Assembly: GCA_019009955.1 (NCBI GenBank)
Contig: CM032233.1
Coordinates: forward strand, 10,700,001 to 10,764,000
Length of the DNA stretch: 64,000 bases
Direction: 5' to 3'
From: Riptortus pedestris
Lineage: Eukaryota > Arthropoda > Insecta > Hemiptera > Alydidae
Under the pieces are notes generated by a model. It was not told the origin of the DNA, did not search any database, and saw only the letters and a list, made by a program, of their open reading frames with translations. Shown piece by piece: positions 12,140 through 35,340 of the stretch (positions within the stretch are counted from its first letter, which is position 1; every line of letters begins with the position of its first letter). The translations under genes were made by a program, and so were the position numbers.

Positions 12140-13900
12140 TTCTAAACTACTTATGAGCAAAGCAGGGCTATCACCAAGAGGATTGTGAATGTATAGTTTA
12201 AAGGAACGGAGGGTAAAATAGTTGTAAAGGCAAAAAGCTTTTTAAAGGCAAGAATAAGAGAGCATTAGACTGAAATATTTACTATTTTATGGAAAGATGG
12301 GGGTGAATAATACAAGTCACTATTTGAGTTCTCCAAAGAATCAAGTATATATTGAATAAGCAACATATAATACACTTTATAGTAGGCAGCTAATTTTATA
12401 CAACTTAAATCCTAAAGAATACTGATTTAGAAACTAACCTTATGTCTAATTGAACCAAACATTAACAGTTATTGATATAGAGGTTGAAAAAGAAACAAAG
12501 GAAATTTAACTTTATAATATACTTTAGCGGAAAGCCAATAATATATATACAATATAATGATCGATCGGTCCTATATTATGAGTACTCATTTAATAGTTTG
12601 CATAGATAATGCTAGCATTATAAGAAGTAGGTACCTTCGGGAAACATATACTTTCCTTGAAGTGGAGTCTTCTTTCGGTGTTATTTTTTGTTCCCTAGCT
12701 GTCTTCTAGCTGGTGAAAGCTGGTTGCGGTGATCCGTATATGATGGTAGCGTTGCGGGAGATGAAAGATAAACTATTACACTGTAGCGGTAGAACCAATA
12801 CAGGAGAGTGGACAAGCCCCTGCTCTGGAGCGGAATAGATCCCAACTGTGTAACGGGTGAATCCCAACTGAACTGTATCTTTGAAGCGGGGTAAACTTTT
12901 ACTGTAGCGGTAGAAGCGACCCTGGAGAGGGCCAGAGCCCAACTGAGCGGTTATCTCTGAAGTGGGGTACACTATTACTGTAGTGGTAGAACCGTCCCTA
13001 GAGAGGGACCAGACCCAACTGCCTGTTCCGCTTGAAACCAACCGGCGCTTGATAGTTTAAAGGCTTGAAAGGTTATGTACTTATGAGCAAAGAAATACTC
13101 TCACTTAGAGAATTGTGAAAGGAATATTTAATAGCATGGATCATTACATACTTTTGAGCAAAGCAGGGCTATTACCAAAAGGATTGTGAAGGAACAGTTT
13201 AAAAGCATGGAGGGTCATCTCCTAATGAGGAAACCATGACCCTCACATGGAGGATTGAGTGGGACTATAAAAAGATTAGGAGGTTATGCTTCTTCTGAAG
13301 GCAATATTATTCTCACTTTGGGGATAGATTGGGATAGTTTAATGAAATGGTAGATAATTTCCTCCTTGCCTAGAGAATCGTGATGGGAATGTACAAAGTA
13401 TCAAGGGTATATCCTTATGAGCAAAGCAGGATCCTCACTGACAGGATTGTGGAGGGGGACAGTTCGAAGGCTTGTAATAGTCCCCCCCCCCTTTTGCTCC
13501 AATAATATTAAATTATTACTGATTATTAATTAGAAAAAAAATTAACTCGTCGAGGAAAACTTGTTGTTTACTGCAATTAATGTAAAAACAAAACCATTTT
13601 TTATAAAAAAGAAGATAAAAAAAAAGAAGCAACTCTCACCTAGAGGATTAATTGGTATAGTTGAAAGATGAGGAGAGTTAAATCCTTATGAGCAAAGCAG
13701 GACCATCAACTAGAGGCTTTCAAAGGCATTTAAACATATTAAGTGTAAGGTACTTATGACTATAGTAGCACCAGGATCAAGAGGATTGTGAAGAAACAGT
13801 TTAAAGGTATGGTGGTAAAATCCTTATTAGCTTGAAAGACTCCTGAGAATTGAGTCGAAAAATTTAATGATATGGATAGTAAAATACTTTTGCGGAAAGC
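12140..13900. repeat. Degenerate tandem repeat, unit about 75 bp
   Basis: The phrase TTATGAGCAAAGCAGGGCTA followed by AAGAGGATTGTGAA and AGTTTAAAGG-ATGGAGGGT recurs imperfectly at about 12153, 13080, 13150, 13410, 13690 and 13750. Units are diverged and unevenly spaced. A second repeat of similar period is inserted at 12760-13025. No open frame of interest. Confidence 0.65.
12760..13025. repeat. Second, GC-richer tandem repeat, unit about 76 bp
   Basis: ACTGTAGCGGTAGAA starts units at about 12780, 12900 and 12975, each followed by (GA)GAGAGGG-CCAGA-CCCAACTG and TCT-TGAAGTGGGGTA. The minus-strand open frame here is a by-product of the repeat. Confidence 0.65.
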
Positions 13901-15222
13901 AGAGCTATCCGTATATATTCTATACTATAATTCAAACAATTTTTTTAATATATTTATGAGGTATATATTCAACACTGTAATTATTTATAAAAGTTCTAGA
14001 TTTTCTAGGAATTCTATAATTTCAAGATTTTCTTCCTGTAAAACATTTTTTTTTTAATATGCTGTTCTCTTATTTCTCTTCTGTTAAGTTATAGTAAGTT
14101 AATTAGAACAACTTTCTGCACTGTATAATATGTTGCCACCACACCTTACTAAACTAATTGTTAATGCTGGCTGACTAATAGATATATTTAATTAGAAGAA
14201 TTGGTTGCCTTTCTCCTTCTCTTGCCTTTTTCACATATATAATTTCTTAAAGTCGTATTATTTAAGAGTTACTATTTTAGAAGACAAAGGGAACAGAAAG
14301 TGGAATAATGCCTCAGTCATTCCAACATGTGGAAATCTGCTTAGTCTATGCAGCCCTTTTGGGATAGACTTTTTATAGGCCAATTTCCATATACCAAAGT
14401 GCATTTATATTTTCATATTTTTTTTAAAATCTTTATCTGATGTCTTCAGCTTCCTCACAGTCATGACTCTGCACATAAAACAGTTTCATGCAAGAAAGAA
14501 AAAAAAATGTTTTCCCTGATACAGTTTTTCAATGTTTTTTAACATTTCACATAAAATGGAATTTTTAGTAACTGGAATTAAGGTTAACTATGGCTCATAT
14601 CCCCAAAGCTAAGAAATTATGGAATACTTTTATATGACTGCCATATCGTACTATATTACTTTCTTGTTGGGCCTACAAATGCCTTTGTGCTTAATGTTTT
14701 AATTGTTATTCTAGGTAATTGAATTTATTTTGAAGGCACGAATAGCTTTTGGAAGCTTATTTATAATGATTCTTGTTAAATTCAATAATTGTGGATGATA
14801 AATATGAAAGAAGCCTGTTATTATAATTGTATATATTATTTTTTTTTTTTTGAAATTATTTATTTAACTGTCAGTGAATTCATTTTTATTTTGTTTCAGG
14901 TGACTTACCAATTACCACCCCTTGATTCTTTAGGATGTATTTATATTTTAACCAAGTTTGAAATCAAGTGTCACTATTGTTTGCCTTTTTCATGTTTTAT
15001 TACATAATTTGCAATGTACCAATTATAAATGATATTTAGATCCATTAAAATGAGTAGTATTTTTTTAAATCAATATTTTTGTTGAAGTATGGTTTTATGG
15101 ATAAAAAAATGACAGCTCTCAAAACTAATTATGAAGTATGTATGAATAATAATATGAACTAATTATGGTATTTTCTACATATAATTCAATCTGAGGACAG
15201 CCAGGATAAAAAGTTTGGCAAT
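13901..15222. other. AT-rich DNA with one orphan Helitron-like terminus
   Basis: No gene found. At 14316-14352 the sequence GGAAATCTGCTTAGTCTATG followed by CAGCCC matches, on the minus strand, the 5' terminus seen at 15853-15895 and 18735-18778, without a recognisable body. Confidence 0.4.
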
Positions 15223-15346
15223 TTAGCAGATTTCCCTTACGGGAAATCAGCTAATGAGGTTGCACTCATGAAGCGATTTTCGAAATTTTTCTTCAAATGT
15301 CCATCGATCCTACCCAGGAGATGACGAAAATGAGGTCCGTTCAAAA

Positions 15347-15385
<39 letters not shown>

Positions 15386-15895
15386 CTGTATAAATATATA
15401 TATATATATATATATTTGTATGTTACCGCTCTAGCGGTCGGAATTTTTGCCTTATCGTTACCGAACTTGAAATATAATCGTTTTATACAAAAAGGAAGAT
15501 CAAGTTCGTTAATGGCTGAAATCGGACCAGGGGGAGGTGGGGTTTAGTGTGGAGAATTCCGAAAATTCTTATTATTTCCGTTACTAAGCGTCGAATTGAA
15601 AAATTGTATAGAACCAATCTTATTGCAAATGTAATGTTCTATAAATGTTGTTATATACATTTTTTCACTATCTTAATTATTTACTGAGATATTTGCATTT
15701 TTTAGATTTCAGTCTTCAGTAAAGCTCCACTCCTACCCATCTCATATTTTCAATATTCTATTATGTTATGAAGCACTTTATTTGAAGCTTAAATACCAAA
15801 TATTGTTCTCATTGAACTTTTAAGTTTTCAGATAAATGCAAATACGTGGCACACGTGGGAAATCTGCTTAGTTAACGCAGCCCCAACGTGACGGA
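15223..15895 (-). mobile_element. Helitron-like repeat, family A, complete-looking copy
   Basis: Read on the minus strand it starts TCCGTCACGTTGGGGCTGCG at 15895, carries the family A body and an internal AT tract (15348-15413). It ends with the near-palindrome GATTTCCCGTAAGGGAAATC and TGCTAA at 15223. A 5' TC start and a 3' hairpin next to CTAA fit a Helitron-like element, though the hairpin is only 2 nt from CTAA rather than the usual ~10. About 673 bp, non-coding. Confidence 0.5.
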
Positions 15896-17073
15896 CTTTT
15901 TCTTCTTGGTACTGAAATTAGATTTTTTCAAAAATCATTACTGCGAAGTTATGTATTTTTATATGATGATATGGTTTCACATCAATTTAAATTTTAGAAC
16001 TGCTGGACTCAGCAATTACTACTCTCTTAGTGGAAGTCCTATGCTCTTAATATATGAATAGTATGTATATAAATTGTTAATTACTTTCAGCTCTGTAAAT
16101 ATGAGTATAATACAGGTTATTCTTATTATTTATTATGAATAGAAACAAAATTTCTCTCAAACTTTAACAAACTTTATTATATATTTTTTTTTTTTTTTGT
16201 TTTGCCAATAAGCAAATGAAATACTGTGATTTTTAATTTTACACCTCTCTTATACTCCAGCTCATTTGTAAATTTATATACTCAGACACATATATTTTAC
16301 ATATGGTTCAAAAGGAAATAATAGGAAAATCATTTCTAAAAGAAAAATCACTGTAAACTAAACTTTTATTTATTATGCCAATACGTCTAGTTCCATTTAG
16401 CACACTTTATCTATAAATTTTATGATTATGTTCGAATATTTTTGCAAAAGTAGAAGAATGACAAACATACAGATACTCTGTTAAGAAATAAAATATGCCA
16501 GACAGGGCCTCAGGTTTAATCACCGTTTTATATACCATGAGCTTCACCTTCTAAGTGACAGGTTCTTCAATTGGAAAGTTTCAGAAGAGCTAAGAAGTAT
16601 AGAACCAATATAGAATAACTATAAATATTGAAACATGTTTAATGAAAGTGAAGATAAGGTCTCTGAGAATTGCTTATTGGTAGTAATGGAAACCTATACA
16701 GATCCATGGATTAATTGGCATAAGGACATCTGCCTAAGAATCTCTGGGCTAAACAAAAATTGTTGTTGGTTTCCTTAAAAATTACAACTTCCAGATTACA
16801 GTAGCAACTATAAGGTGTGCCCTACAACATCCCAATTTGATCTGAGTCTCTTTATAATAAAGCATATTGCACATTTCTAACCCAGTTGAATGACATTGAA
16901 TTTCCTTTCTTTGGGGAGAATTATAAGCATTAGGTTCATATTTAGAGTGGTTTTTCTTTCAGAAAAGTAGCTATTGAGGTTGGTTACATGAAATATACTG
17001 AAAAATACCTTTTCGAAATAAGTTTCATTGTGAATTTCTCAATTAAATACGTTTAAGATTGTATCCTAGGAAA

Positions 17074-17084
<11 letters not shown>
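15896..17084. other. AT-rich spacer, nothing recognised
   Basis: No coding frames with motifs, no clear repeat. Contains a T-run at about 16188. Confidence 0.4.

Positions 17085-17121
<37 letters not shown>
17085..17121. repeat. (GT)/(AT)n microsatellite
   Basis: Short GT then AT run abutting the CTAG end of the next element. Confidence 0.9.
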
Positions 17122-17122
<1 letters not shown>

Positions 17123-18778
17123 TAGTTAAGTTAACCGGCTTCGGCCAGGAATTCATTAGAGGATGAATGATGATTGTAATTTTTTGTAAGGCTTTACTTT
17201 GCACAATATTTTGACATATCTCCATCCCAGTGTTATGGGTTTGTACCCATTGTTGTTCCCCTGTGTTCATCCATTTAAATAATTTATTTATGATAATTAA
17301 ATAAATTCATATTCCTCAGAATAAAATTACATTGCTAAAAGTATAAGCATCAATTATCATGTAAACATAGACCAATATGAGGTTACCAGGGATGCGGCAG
17401 AACTGATAGGACAAAGGAAGTAACACCTCCCTATGCTCAGTAATGCCAACTCATTTAGGATATCAATCCTGTAATACATTAAATTATATTAACAATTCTT
17501 ATTACATTACCTTCACAATACTAAAAATGTTTGTTCAAATAATTTTCACCTTTTAATTAAATCAAACATTAAATACACTTAAGGCCAAACTGGCATTTCT
17601 CATGGATTAATGTTTGGGAGAAGAAAAAGGGGGGGCAGTATACTTCACTTGGTGCAATCTGTTACTGGCCTTAATTAAATAACATAAATTTGAATTATTA
17701 AGGATGGAATATTAACATACATTTGAATTATTAAGGATGGAATATTAACATAGATTTGAATTATTAAGGATGGAATATTAACATAGATTTGAATTATTAA
17801 GGATGGAATATTAACATAGATTTGAATTAATTTATTCAGCTAAGATAGTTCATACTGGAAAAAATTGTTGTGCATATCAATATTTCTACGCTAATTACTC
17901 GCTTCATACATTGTTATACGAAAAAATGTATAAAACAAAAATTACTCAAAATAAACAACTTTTGTTATGTCCATGTTTGCCGAGATACTAATAAGAAATG
18001 AAATACCACATTTTTTTATTTTATGCTTCCCTTATAACCCCCCTCCCTCCTCCTGTTCGTAGCTAGAAATTTTAATATAGCTTATAACAAGGGAGGTTTT
18101 AATACTAAATTACATACTGAGATTCGTTGAGTTCGGTTCAGTCTTTTATGCCCTTTAAAATTCTTGACTCCTGCTTTAGTTTTTGGTGTATATCTCGTTT
18201 ATACTTTGTTATCCGACAAAAGTGAATATGACAAAATTTCCTCTAAATAACAAAATGAACAACTTTTGTTATGTTCATATTTGCCGAAAAACGAATAGAA
18301 AACAAAATACCGCTATTTTTAAATTCAGGCCTCCTTTACAACCCCCACTCCTGCCCGTCCCTAGAAATGTTGGTATGGCTTGCTACAATGAAAGCGTTAG
18401 TGCTAATACACATACCTAGTTTTATTTATTTTGGTTGGGTCTTCTGTCCCAAATAAAATTGTTCATTTCCGCTATAGGTTTTAGCGTATATCTCGTTTAT
18501 AAATCGGTATACGAAATCTGCTAAAATTGTACAGAATCAATCTTATTGAAAATTAAATTTACTATAAATATTGTTATTTACATTTATTCTCTATCTTGAA
18601 TATTAACCGAGATATTGGCATTTTTATAAAATGTGGGCGGGTAACGAACGGGAGTGAGTTTCCCGCCAAAAGTTAGTTCGGCCGTTTCCGTAACTGTTCG
18701 GCACTCCTATAGAGATTTCTCAATTGTATAACTTTACGTGGGAAATTTGTTTAGTTTACGCAGCCCCTGCGTGACGGA
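17122..18778 (-). mobile_element. Helitron-like repeat, family B, with both ends
   Basis: The 3' end on the minus strand (17122-17165) is CTGGCCGAAGCCGG, TTAACTTAA, CTAG, against an AT tract. The 5' end (18735-18778) is TCCGTCACGCAGGGGCTGCG. Inside are the flank shared with 4130-4600, a 33-bp tandem repeat (17689-17828) and ~290-300-bp units (17880-18540). About 1.66 kb with no Rep/helicase, so non-autonomous if real. It abuts the Ty3/gypsy element on its right. The 5' boundary is uncertain, because three copies all have AAAAAG next to the TC. Confidence 0.5.
17689..17828. repeat. 33-bp tandem repeat, about 4.2 copies
   Basis: TTTGAATTATTAAGGATGGA plus AATATTAACATAG repeats with starts at 17689, 17722, 17755, 17788 and 17821, an exact 33-bp period and almost no divergence. 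It is absent from the matching part of the 3-5 kb element, so it expanded recently. Confidence 0.95.
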
Positions 18779-19592
18779 CTTTTTGTGTTTCCCTCTTAAT
18801 GTCAACAAAATTTGTTGGGATTTTTCCCTCCACTAAAAATTGCAAATAAGTTCCTATATAAGGCTTTTCCTCATACTGTTCGTTAACATGTTTAACTTCT
18901 AAAGGTAAGCGGGATATCTTATCTATAACAGAGAAGTTTGATTCAGCTTTTGACAATGTTCTAGATGCAAAGCAAATGGGTTTTTCAGATCCGTCTGGTT
19001 GAATTTGACTTAACACACTTCCTACCCCGTAGGCGGAACTATCGGTAGCTAACCTCAAAGGTAAATCTGGGTCGTAATGCGCCAAAATAGGAGCTGAAAC
19101 TAATTTGCTCTTAATCAATTTATATGCTTTGTCACATGATAAATTCCATTCAAATGGAGTCTCCTTTCTGAGTAAATGATATAATGGAGATACAATAGTA
19201 GACATACTTGGCACAAATTTAGAATAATAGTTAGCTAAGCCTAGAAAAACTTTTAACTGAGTCACATTAGTGGGTACCGGAGAGTTTACTATAGCCTCAA
19301 TTTTACTAGGTGATGTACTTAGCCCTTGTTTACTTAAAACGTACCCTAAATACTCAATAGATTTACAAAAGAACTGGCACTTATATTTGCTTACTGTCAA
19401 ACCGTGCTGTTTTAAGGTGTCACACACGTGAATCAGTCTCTCTAAGTGTTGTTTGTCATCAGTTCCTGTGACCAAAATGTCGTCTAGGAAACAAACTACA
19501 CCGGGAACGTGAGCAAAAATGCGTTCCATAATACTCTGAAAAATCCCCGGGGCAGACGAGATTCCAAAAGGTAAACGATTATAAATATACAA
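18779..19592 (-). pseudogene. gypsy RT palm to RNase H, internally deleted
   Basis: Contains RLPFGISSAPGIFQSIME, the catalytic CFLDDILVTG, the thumb (FLGLANYYSKFVPSMS) and the RNase H start (LRLATDSSAYGVGSVLSQ). After SVIDK the frame jumps to ISRLPLEVKHVNEQYEE, a segment that normally lies much further on, so most of RNase H is deleted. The last residues are read from the adjoining Helitron-like terminus. Confidence 0.85.
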
Positions 19593-19612
19593 CCCTTTAG
19601 ATGTACTCGTAC

Positions 19613-19951
19613 TTAAGCCTGAGAAAGATCGATTTTCGAAAATGTCTCCCCTTTTTGCAAGTTATTAAAAATATCCTCAATACTTGGAATCGGGTGACGA
19701 TTGACTACTAAGTGAGGGTTCAGCGTTACTTTAAAATCGCCACATATTCTTATATTACCATCCTTTTTCAGAATTGGCACGATTGGAGTCCCCCATTCAC
19801 TGTTACTAACTTGAGTTAAAATCCCATTATTAACTAATCGATCAATCTCAGCTTCCACTTTACTTTTAATCGAAAAGGGTCTGGGTTTGAAAAACATAGG
19901 AATTACATTTTCCTTTAACTTTAATTTGGCTGCCCCCCCCCTTTGTAACAA
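19613..19951 (-). pseudogene. gypsy reverse transcriptase, N-terminal part
   Basis: Reads through the RT finger region (KPRPFSIKSKVEAEIDRLV, then WGTPIVPILKKDGNIRICGD) to motif A KIDLSQA, with the first catalytic Asp present, and then stops. The frame differs from protease upstream and from the RT palm downstream. A short piece between motif A and the next block is missing. Confidence 0.85.
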
Positions 19952-20019
19952 CCTAATGGATCAGTAAATACCTCAGGAAATTTACTGTACAGTTTAGTAA
20001 CGATTTCTGATCCAGTTTT

Positions 20020-21090
20020 TCAACAAGTTATCCTTTTTAACTCAGCTTCATGCTGCACATTTACTTTTAGTTTACCTACAGATTTTATTGGTTGGTTTGT
20101 GTAAGAGCTTAAAACCAAATAAGTGAGCAATAATTCAAGAATGGAGAAATTATCATTATAACATTTCTTAGAAATTACTGAAACATATGCCCCGCTATCG
20201 ACTTCAAAAGGCAAAACTTTATCTTCTATTTTAAGGTTAACCGTGATAGGTTTTATTTTATCCCTTTGTTTGGTTTCCTCATCATTTAAAGCAAATAAAT
20301 TAGCTAAGTCGCTAAAACCCTAGTCATTATCATTACACCCTACGTTCTCAACATACGAGTAGTTTTGCTTATATTTAGGCTTATGATAATTGTTATCAGA
20401 GTTACACTTAGATTTATAGTTCTTTGGTCCATTTGATTTCCTACCGTTAGGAAATGATTTTTGCTGCTGAGACTCACCATTGTTTTTATTCATTCTACAT
20501 ACTTTTTCTAAATGGCCCTTACCGCAGCAATAGCAGTAACACTAAACTTCACTTGCGCGCTGCCCTGGCTTCCGCTGCTGCTTCGTGGCGACGTTGTGAA
20601 GGCTGCTTCCTCCTCCCGCGTTGTGGTAGGTCAAGGCCGCGGTGTCCCTCGTTGCTATCTGAACCGTCTTCTCGTAGGTGAGGTCTTCCTCGCCCCGCAA
20701 CCTCTTCTTTGTGGCGTCGTCCCTCAAACCACTCACAATTCTGTCCCGTAGATGATCCGGCAACTTGTCCTTAAACTCACAGTTGACCGAAAGTTTCTTA
20801 AGGCTCACAATATAATCAGCTACTGATTCGCGTTCTAATTGGGCTCGAAGGCTAAACTTGTACCTTTCCGCAACAAACGAAGGCTTTGGATGTAAATGTC
20901 CTTTAATAGTTTTCACAATGTCATCGTAGCTCATAAATGTGGGTTTGTCAGGTGTACATAAGTCTTGTAACAGATTATAAGTTTTTACACCTACAACCGT
21001 CAGAAGCTTACTAACCTTTTTATCGTTATTAATATCATTGCACATAACAAATACTTCACGCGTCGACATTCGTTTTTTTGTCGTCGCCAC
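20020..21090 (-). pseudogene. gypsy gag and protease remnant
   Basis: One frame runs from ATG at 21090 through a capsid-like region (YKFSLRAQLERESVADYIVS, then FKDKLPDHLRDRIVSGL). It meets a TAG near 20542 and continues into a zinc knuckle GKGHLEKVC with variant CX2CX3HX4C spacing. After another stop at about 20320 it reaches the retropepsin motif VDSGA (about 20195) and stops at 20020. The gag arrangement is typical of arthropod Ty3/gypsy elements. Confidence 0.8.
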
Positions 21091-21100
21091 TAGAGTGTCT

Positions 21101-23333
21101 AGGGGGTTAATGAAATAAAAACTTCCACAACTTCCGCTGTCATTCCTTGAATAAATTCAGGGTGACTTTGTTTAAAAATTACGTAATAAAAATTAAATAA
21201 TCAAAATGCTCTTAGTTTTCATTTCCAATGGAAATAAATGACGTTATTTCCTAGTAAAAAAATATTAAAGGAGGGGGGGGGGGGCTACAGAGATTTATAA
21301 CCATTAATTTGTACTAATCAATTGGTTACTCCCGCTATAGTTTTAGCGTATATCTCGTTTATACTTTCTTTAACGACAAAAATTCCGTCATGAGTACGAC
21401 CTCAATAGCTGATTTCCCTTCAGGGAAATCTGCTAAAAGTGTGTACAATAAAAGCTATTTTAAATAACAAACTAAACACCTTCTGTAATGTGCATGAGAT
21501 AATAAAATGTATCGTGAAATTTCGAGAAAAAAAATCAATGTACAGACAGAGGTTACAATTTTATATATATATACGTTCAATCATCACGTCTTGAGAACAA
21601 TCTCCGTCGCTTATTTCCATTAAGAGAAATCTGCTAAAATGGGAAGAAACCGGGAATTACCAATAGAGTGGGTTGGTAGCACGGTTTTCCCCTCCCAGAA
21701 TTAAGGCGGTTTGTAGGAAGCTATATTTATACTGTTCTTCTATGGTTTTTCTTTGTCGATTAGTATAATTATTCCTGCTGTGAGTGTTTTAAAGTCGTAG
21801 TCTGTATCAAATTCTATACAAGTTCAGTCATATTGCTTTCACAAGTTTCGAAATATGTCTGTTTTGTTTTTTCAATGTAAGTATGACATCTATAACCTTA
21901 ACTACAGCCATTACTCTGTTAATAGCTTTTTTTTTTATTGTTTACTCATCATATAAGGACAAATTATGAGTCCGGCTAAGGGTTTAAGAGTTATGGCTTA
22001 CTAGAATATAATTCATAAAACATTTTGCAGAATTCTCAAAAATGTCATTAACATCACAATATAACCTTCAAAATGAAATACAATTTTTTCTCTCCTGGCT
22101 TTTTCTTTATCAATAATTTGGGACATAGCCGAATACATATAATCTAAGGGACCCGAGGTAATATTTTAATTTACAAATTAAGATCAGATAAAATTATTAT
22201 TAACACAAATCTCCTATTAACAGTATTCGTTTAAATTTTCAAGTAATTATTGATTTCTATAACCTTCACTATTGTCAGCCATTATACTGTCAATTGTTTG
22301 ACTTTGATTTTGTTTTATAACTATTGTAAAAGAAAACATAAAGGGTACTTGCTAAGGATTTTATGATTTTTGACTTATTAGAATATAATCATATAATTAG
22401 ATTATATTTTGCTGGATTCTCGGGAGTTTATACGCACTCATTGTTACCTTCAAAATAAAATTTCCCTCTCCTAGTTGTTTCTTCATAAATCATAAGGGCA
22501 TAGGTGAATAATTGAAATATATTTTATGATTTTCAAATGAAGATAAGAATAAATTAGGATATCATCCGTAGTAGTATACATTTTCAATGAGATTGGTTGC
22601 ATAATATTTCAAATGACTCATAATATTGATGATATTTCGATCTTTTGCCCTCTAAACCATGTTAGTAAATATTGAGTATGATATTGATCAAATAAAAATC
22701 ATGTAGTTAGAACACAAAATGTTAAATAATGGTGATACTCCTAGGAGGTGGTAAAAAGACAAGTTAGATAAAACATGTATAAAATAACATTTATAGAACA
22801 TTTAATTTGCAACAATATTTCATACCAACTGATAATAATGGTGACAATTTCTTCAAATGTCCATCAATCATACTCAGGAGATTAAAAATATGAGCTCTGT
22901 TCAAAACCACACACACTAACACACATTCAAAATTAACGAGGTCATCAGCTACCTCATTCTCACTTTAAACACTAAATAACAACTGAAAAGTTATTCTTGA
23001 TATCGAAATGTTAGAAAGTATTCATGGTTACATAATTTCAATAATGTTGAAAATTGGGGTTCTTGATCTACTTTTCAATAAATGTGTTTAATGTACTTCA
23101 TTGTCATAACCATATTACATTAAACTTCTGTAGAATTAATTTTAATGATTGAAAAACATTTGTATTCTTATATTGTTTAGAAATAATGAATTCTTTTGTT
23201 GCTTTCATTACACAAGTGGACCACCTGTGAGAAGCAATTCTAAAGACTTTGAAACCAGAATTTTGGATCCAAGAAAATCACACACTGTGAAAGATTGCTC
23301 TTAGGCCAAAGTCAAAAAGGAAAGTGGATATCC
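21101..23333. other. AT-rich spacer with repeat fragments
   Basis: No gene. Family A 3' ends recur at about 21390-21433 and 21600-21640: TAGCTGATTTCCCTTCAGGG then AAATCTGCTAA, or a close variant. A family A inner fragment (TTCTTCAAATGTCCATCAAT) lies at about 22848. A run of ten G residues is at 21272. Confidence 0.5.
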
Positions 23334-34041
<10,708 letters not shown>

Positions 34042-35284
34042 CATTTGTTTTCATCTCCGCTGCTACAGGGATATGTTTCTGTCTCCAGCATTCTCTTCGT
34101 CAGTTTTCCAAACCTAGCTAGTACCATGAAATGATCTGAACATAAAGGGTTTTAATAAAGTAATAGCTTAACAGAAAAAAAATGATATAAGGATATTAAT
34201 AAAATTAGGAAATTAATTTAGAAATATTTGGCTTAAAAGTGTGATATGGATTTGGTTCTCAAAAATTCTAAAACTCCTAAAAATTCTAATGCACACTTAG
34301 ATTAGTTATAGATATGTAGATACTAATTCGGATATAATTCTCACTCAACTTATTTATTGTTTGGGATAATCTTTCTGGCAAATCATTTTCTAATATCTAT
34401 GCAGTCATAAAAAACAATTTGTCTGAAAGATACTTAGTCAAAAAAAAAAAAAAACTTTGTCCTGTCTTTTGACCGCTTCTCAAATATTGTCTGAGATTTA
34501 ATCTCTTCAGTTATATGTACAAATTAAATTAACTCTTGTTTTGAGAGCTTGTTCTTGCTCCCATGCTACCCCGTTATAGGTCTATTAGGCTTTTCTGTTG
34601 GTCTTGGATATTCTGTTTTTTGATGGGGGTTTGCTTTGCAAACTTCACCCATGGGTCCTTAATATCTCCATCACATTGGCTTGCACTGCTCTTGTTCGTC
34701 TCTATTTCATTATCCTAGTCTTCATTAAAGCTCAGGTTGTCCCTTAAGTTCTATCCTCTACAACATCTATATTTTACTTTGCTACGTTTATGAGATTCTG
34801 ATATTCTTTTAATTTATGGTGTACTTTCTGAATCGCTTTGCTTACTTTAGCCAGTATTTGGCCTGTCACCTATCTACGGATATAGAAATGCATTCTTCCA
34901 CATCCACCTGTATCTCGTTTATAAAAATGTTTATAAAAAGCATTTTTTAAAGTTCTGTACTTTCAATTTAAAATTTACAATATACAGCATCAAGAGTTTG
35001 TGCATTAAATTTTGTTTCAGGATTTTCAATTTTTACTCTATTGTTTCAAATATCTCCCTTTTCTGGGCTTTAAGTTGTATGTCGATGGTCTCAAGTCGTT
35101 GGATTTTGGGTTTAAAATTTTAAATTTGATGTTTTGATCTGTAAATGCAATTTTGAAGACCACTCCTTTCTCTTACCTCCTTTCTGATTTACACTAATTT
35201 CACAATCAAAACTGAATCCCTGTCCATCTGTTACCCTTAAACCCCTGGCAAAACATATTGTCTTTTATCTCTTCTCCAAGTTTA

Positions 35285-35340
<56 letters not shown>

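Larger units (their letters stand above)
18779..21100 (-). mobile_element. Ty3/gypsy LTR retrotransposon, decayed internal region
   Basis: In order on the minus strand: gag (from 21090), a zinc knuckle, an aspartic protease (VDSGAYVSVIS), RT with the FLDD active site, and the start of RNase H. Two frame changes, several stops and two internal deletions make it inactive. No LTRs are recognised; the right edge stops near 21100 and the left joins a Helitron-like element at 18778. The domain order protease-RT-RNase H and the FLDD box place it in Ty3/gypsy. Confidence 0.85.

Noticed and set aside
12706..13041. 111-codon minus-strand frame
   Set aside because: Arises from the 76-bp satellite; the repeated peptide follows the repeat units and no family fits.
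12140..13900. CRISPR-like repeat array
   Set aside because: Units are continuous, degenerate and without uniform spacers; eukaryotic satellite-like.
20454..20751. Plus-strand frames opposite gypsy gag
   Set aside because: Antisense shadows of the gag and zinc-knuckle region.
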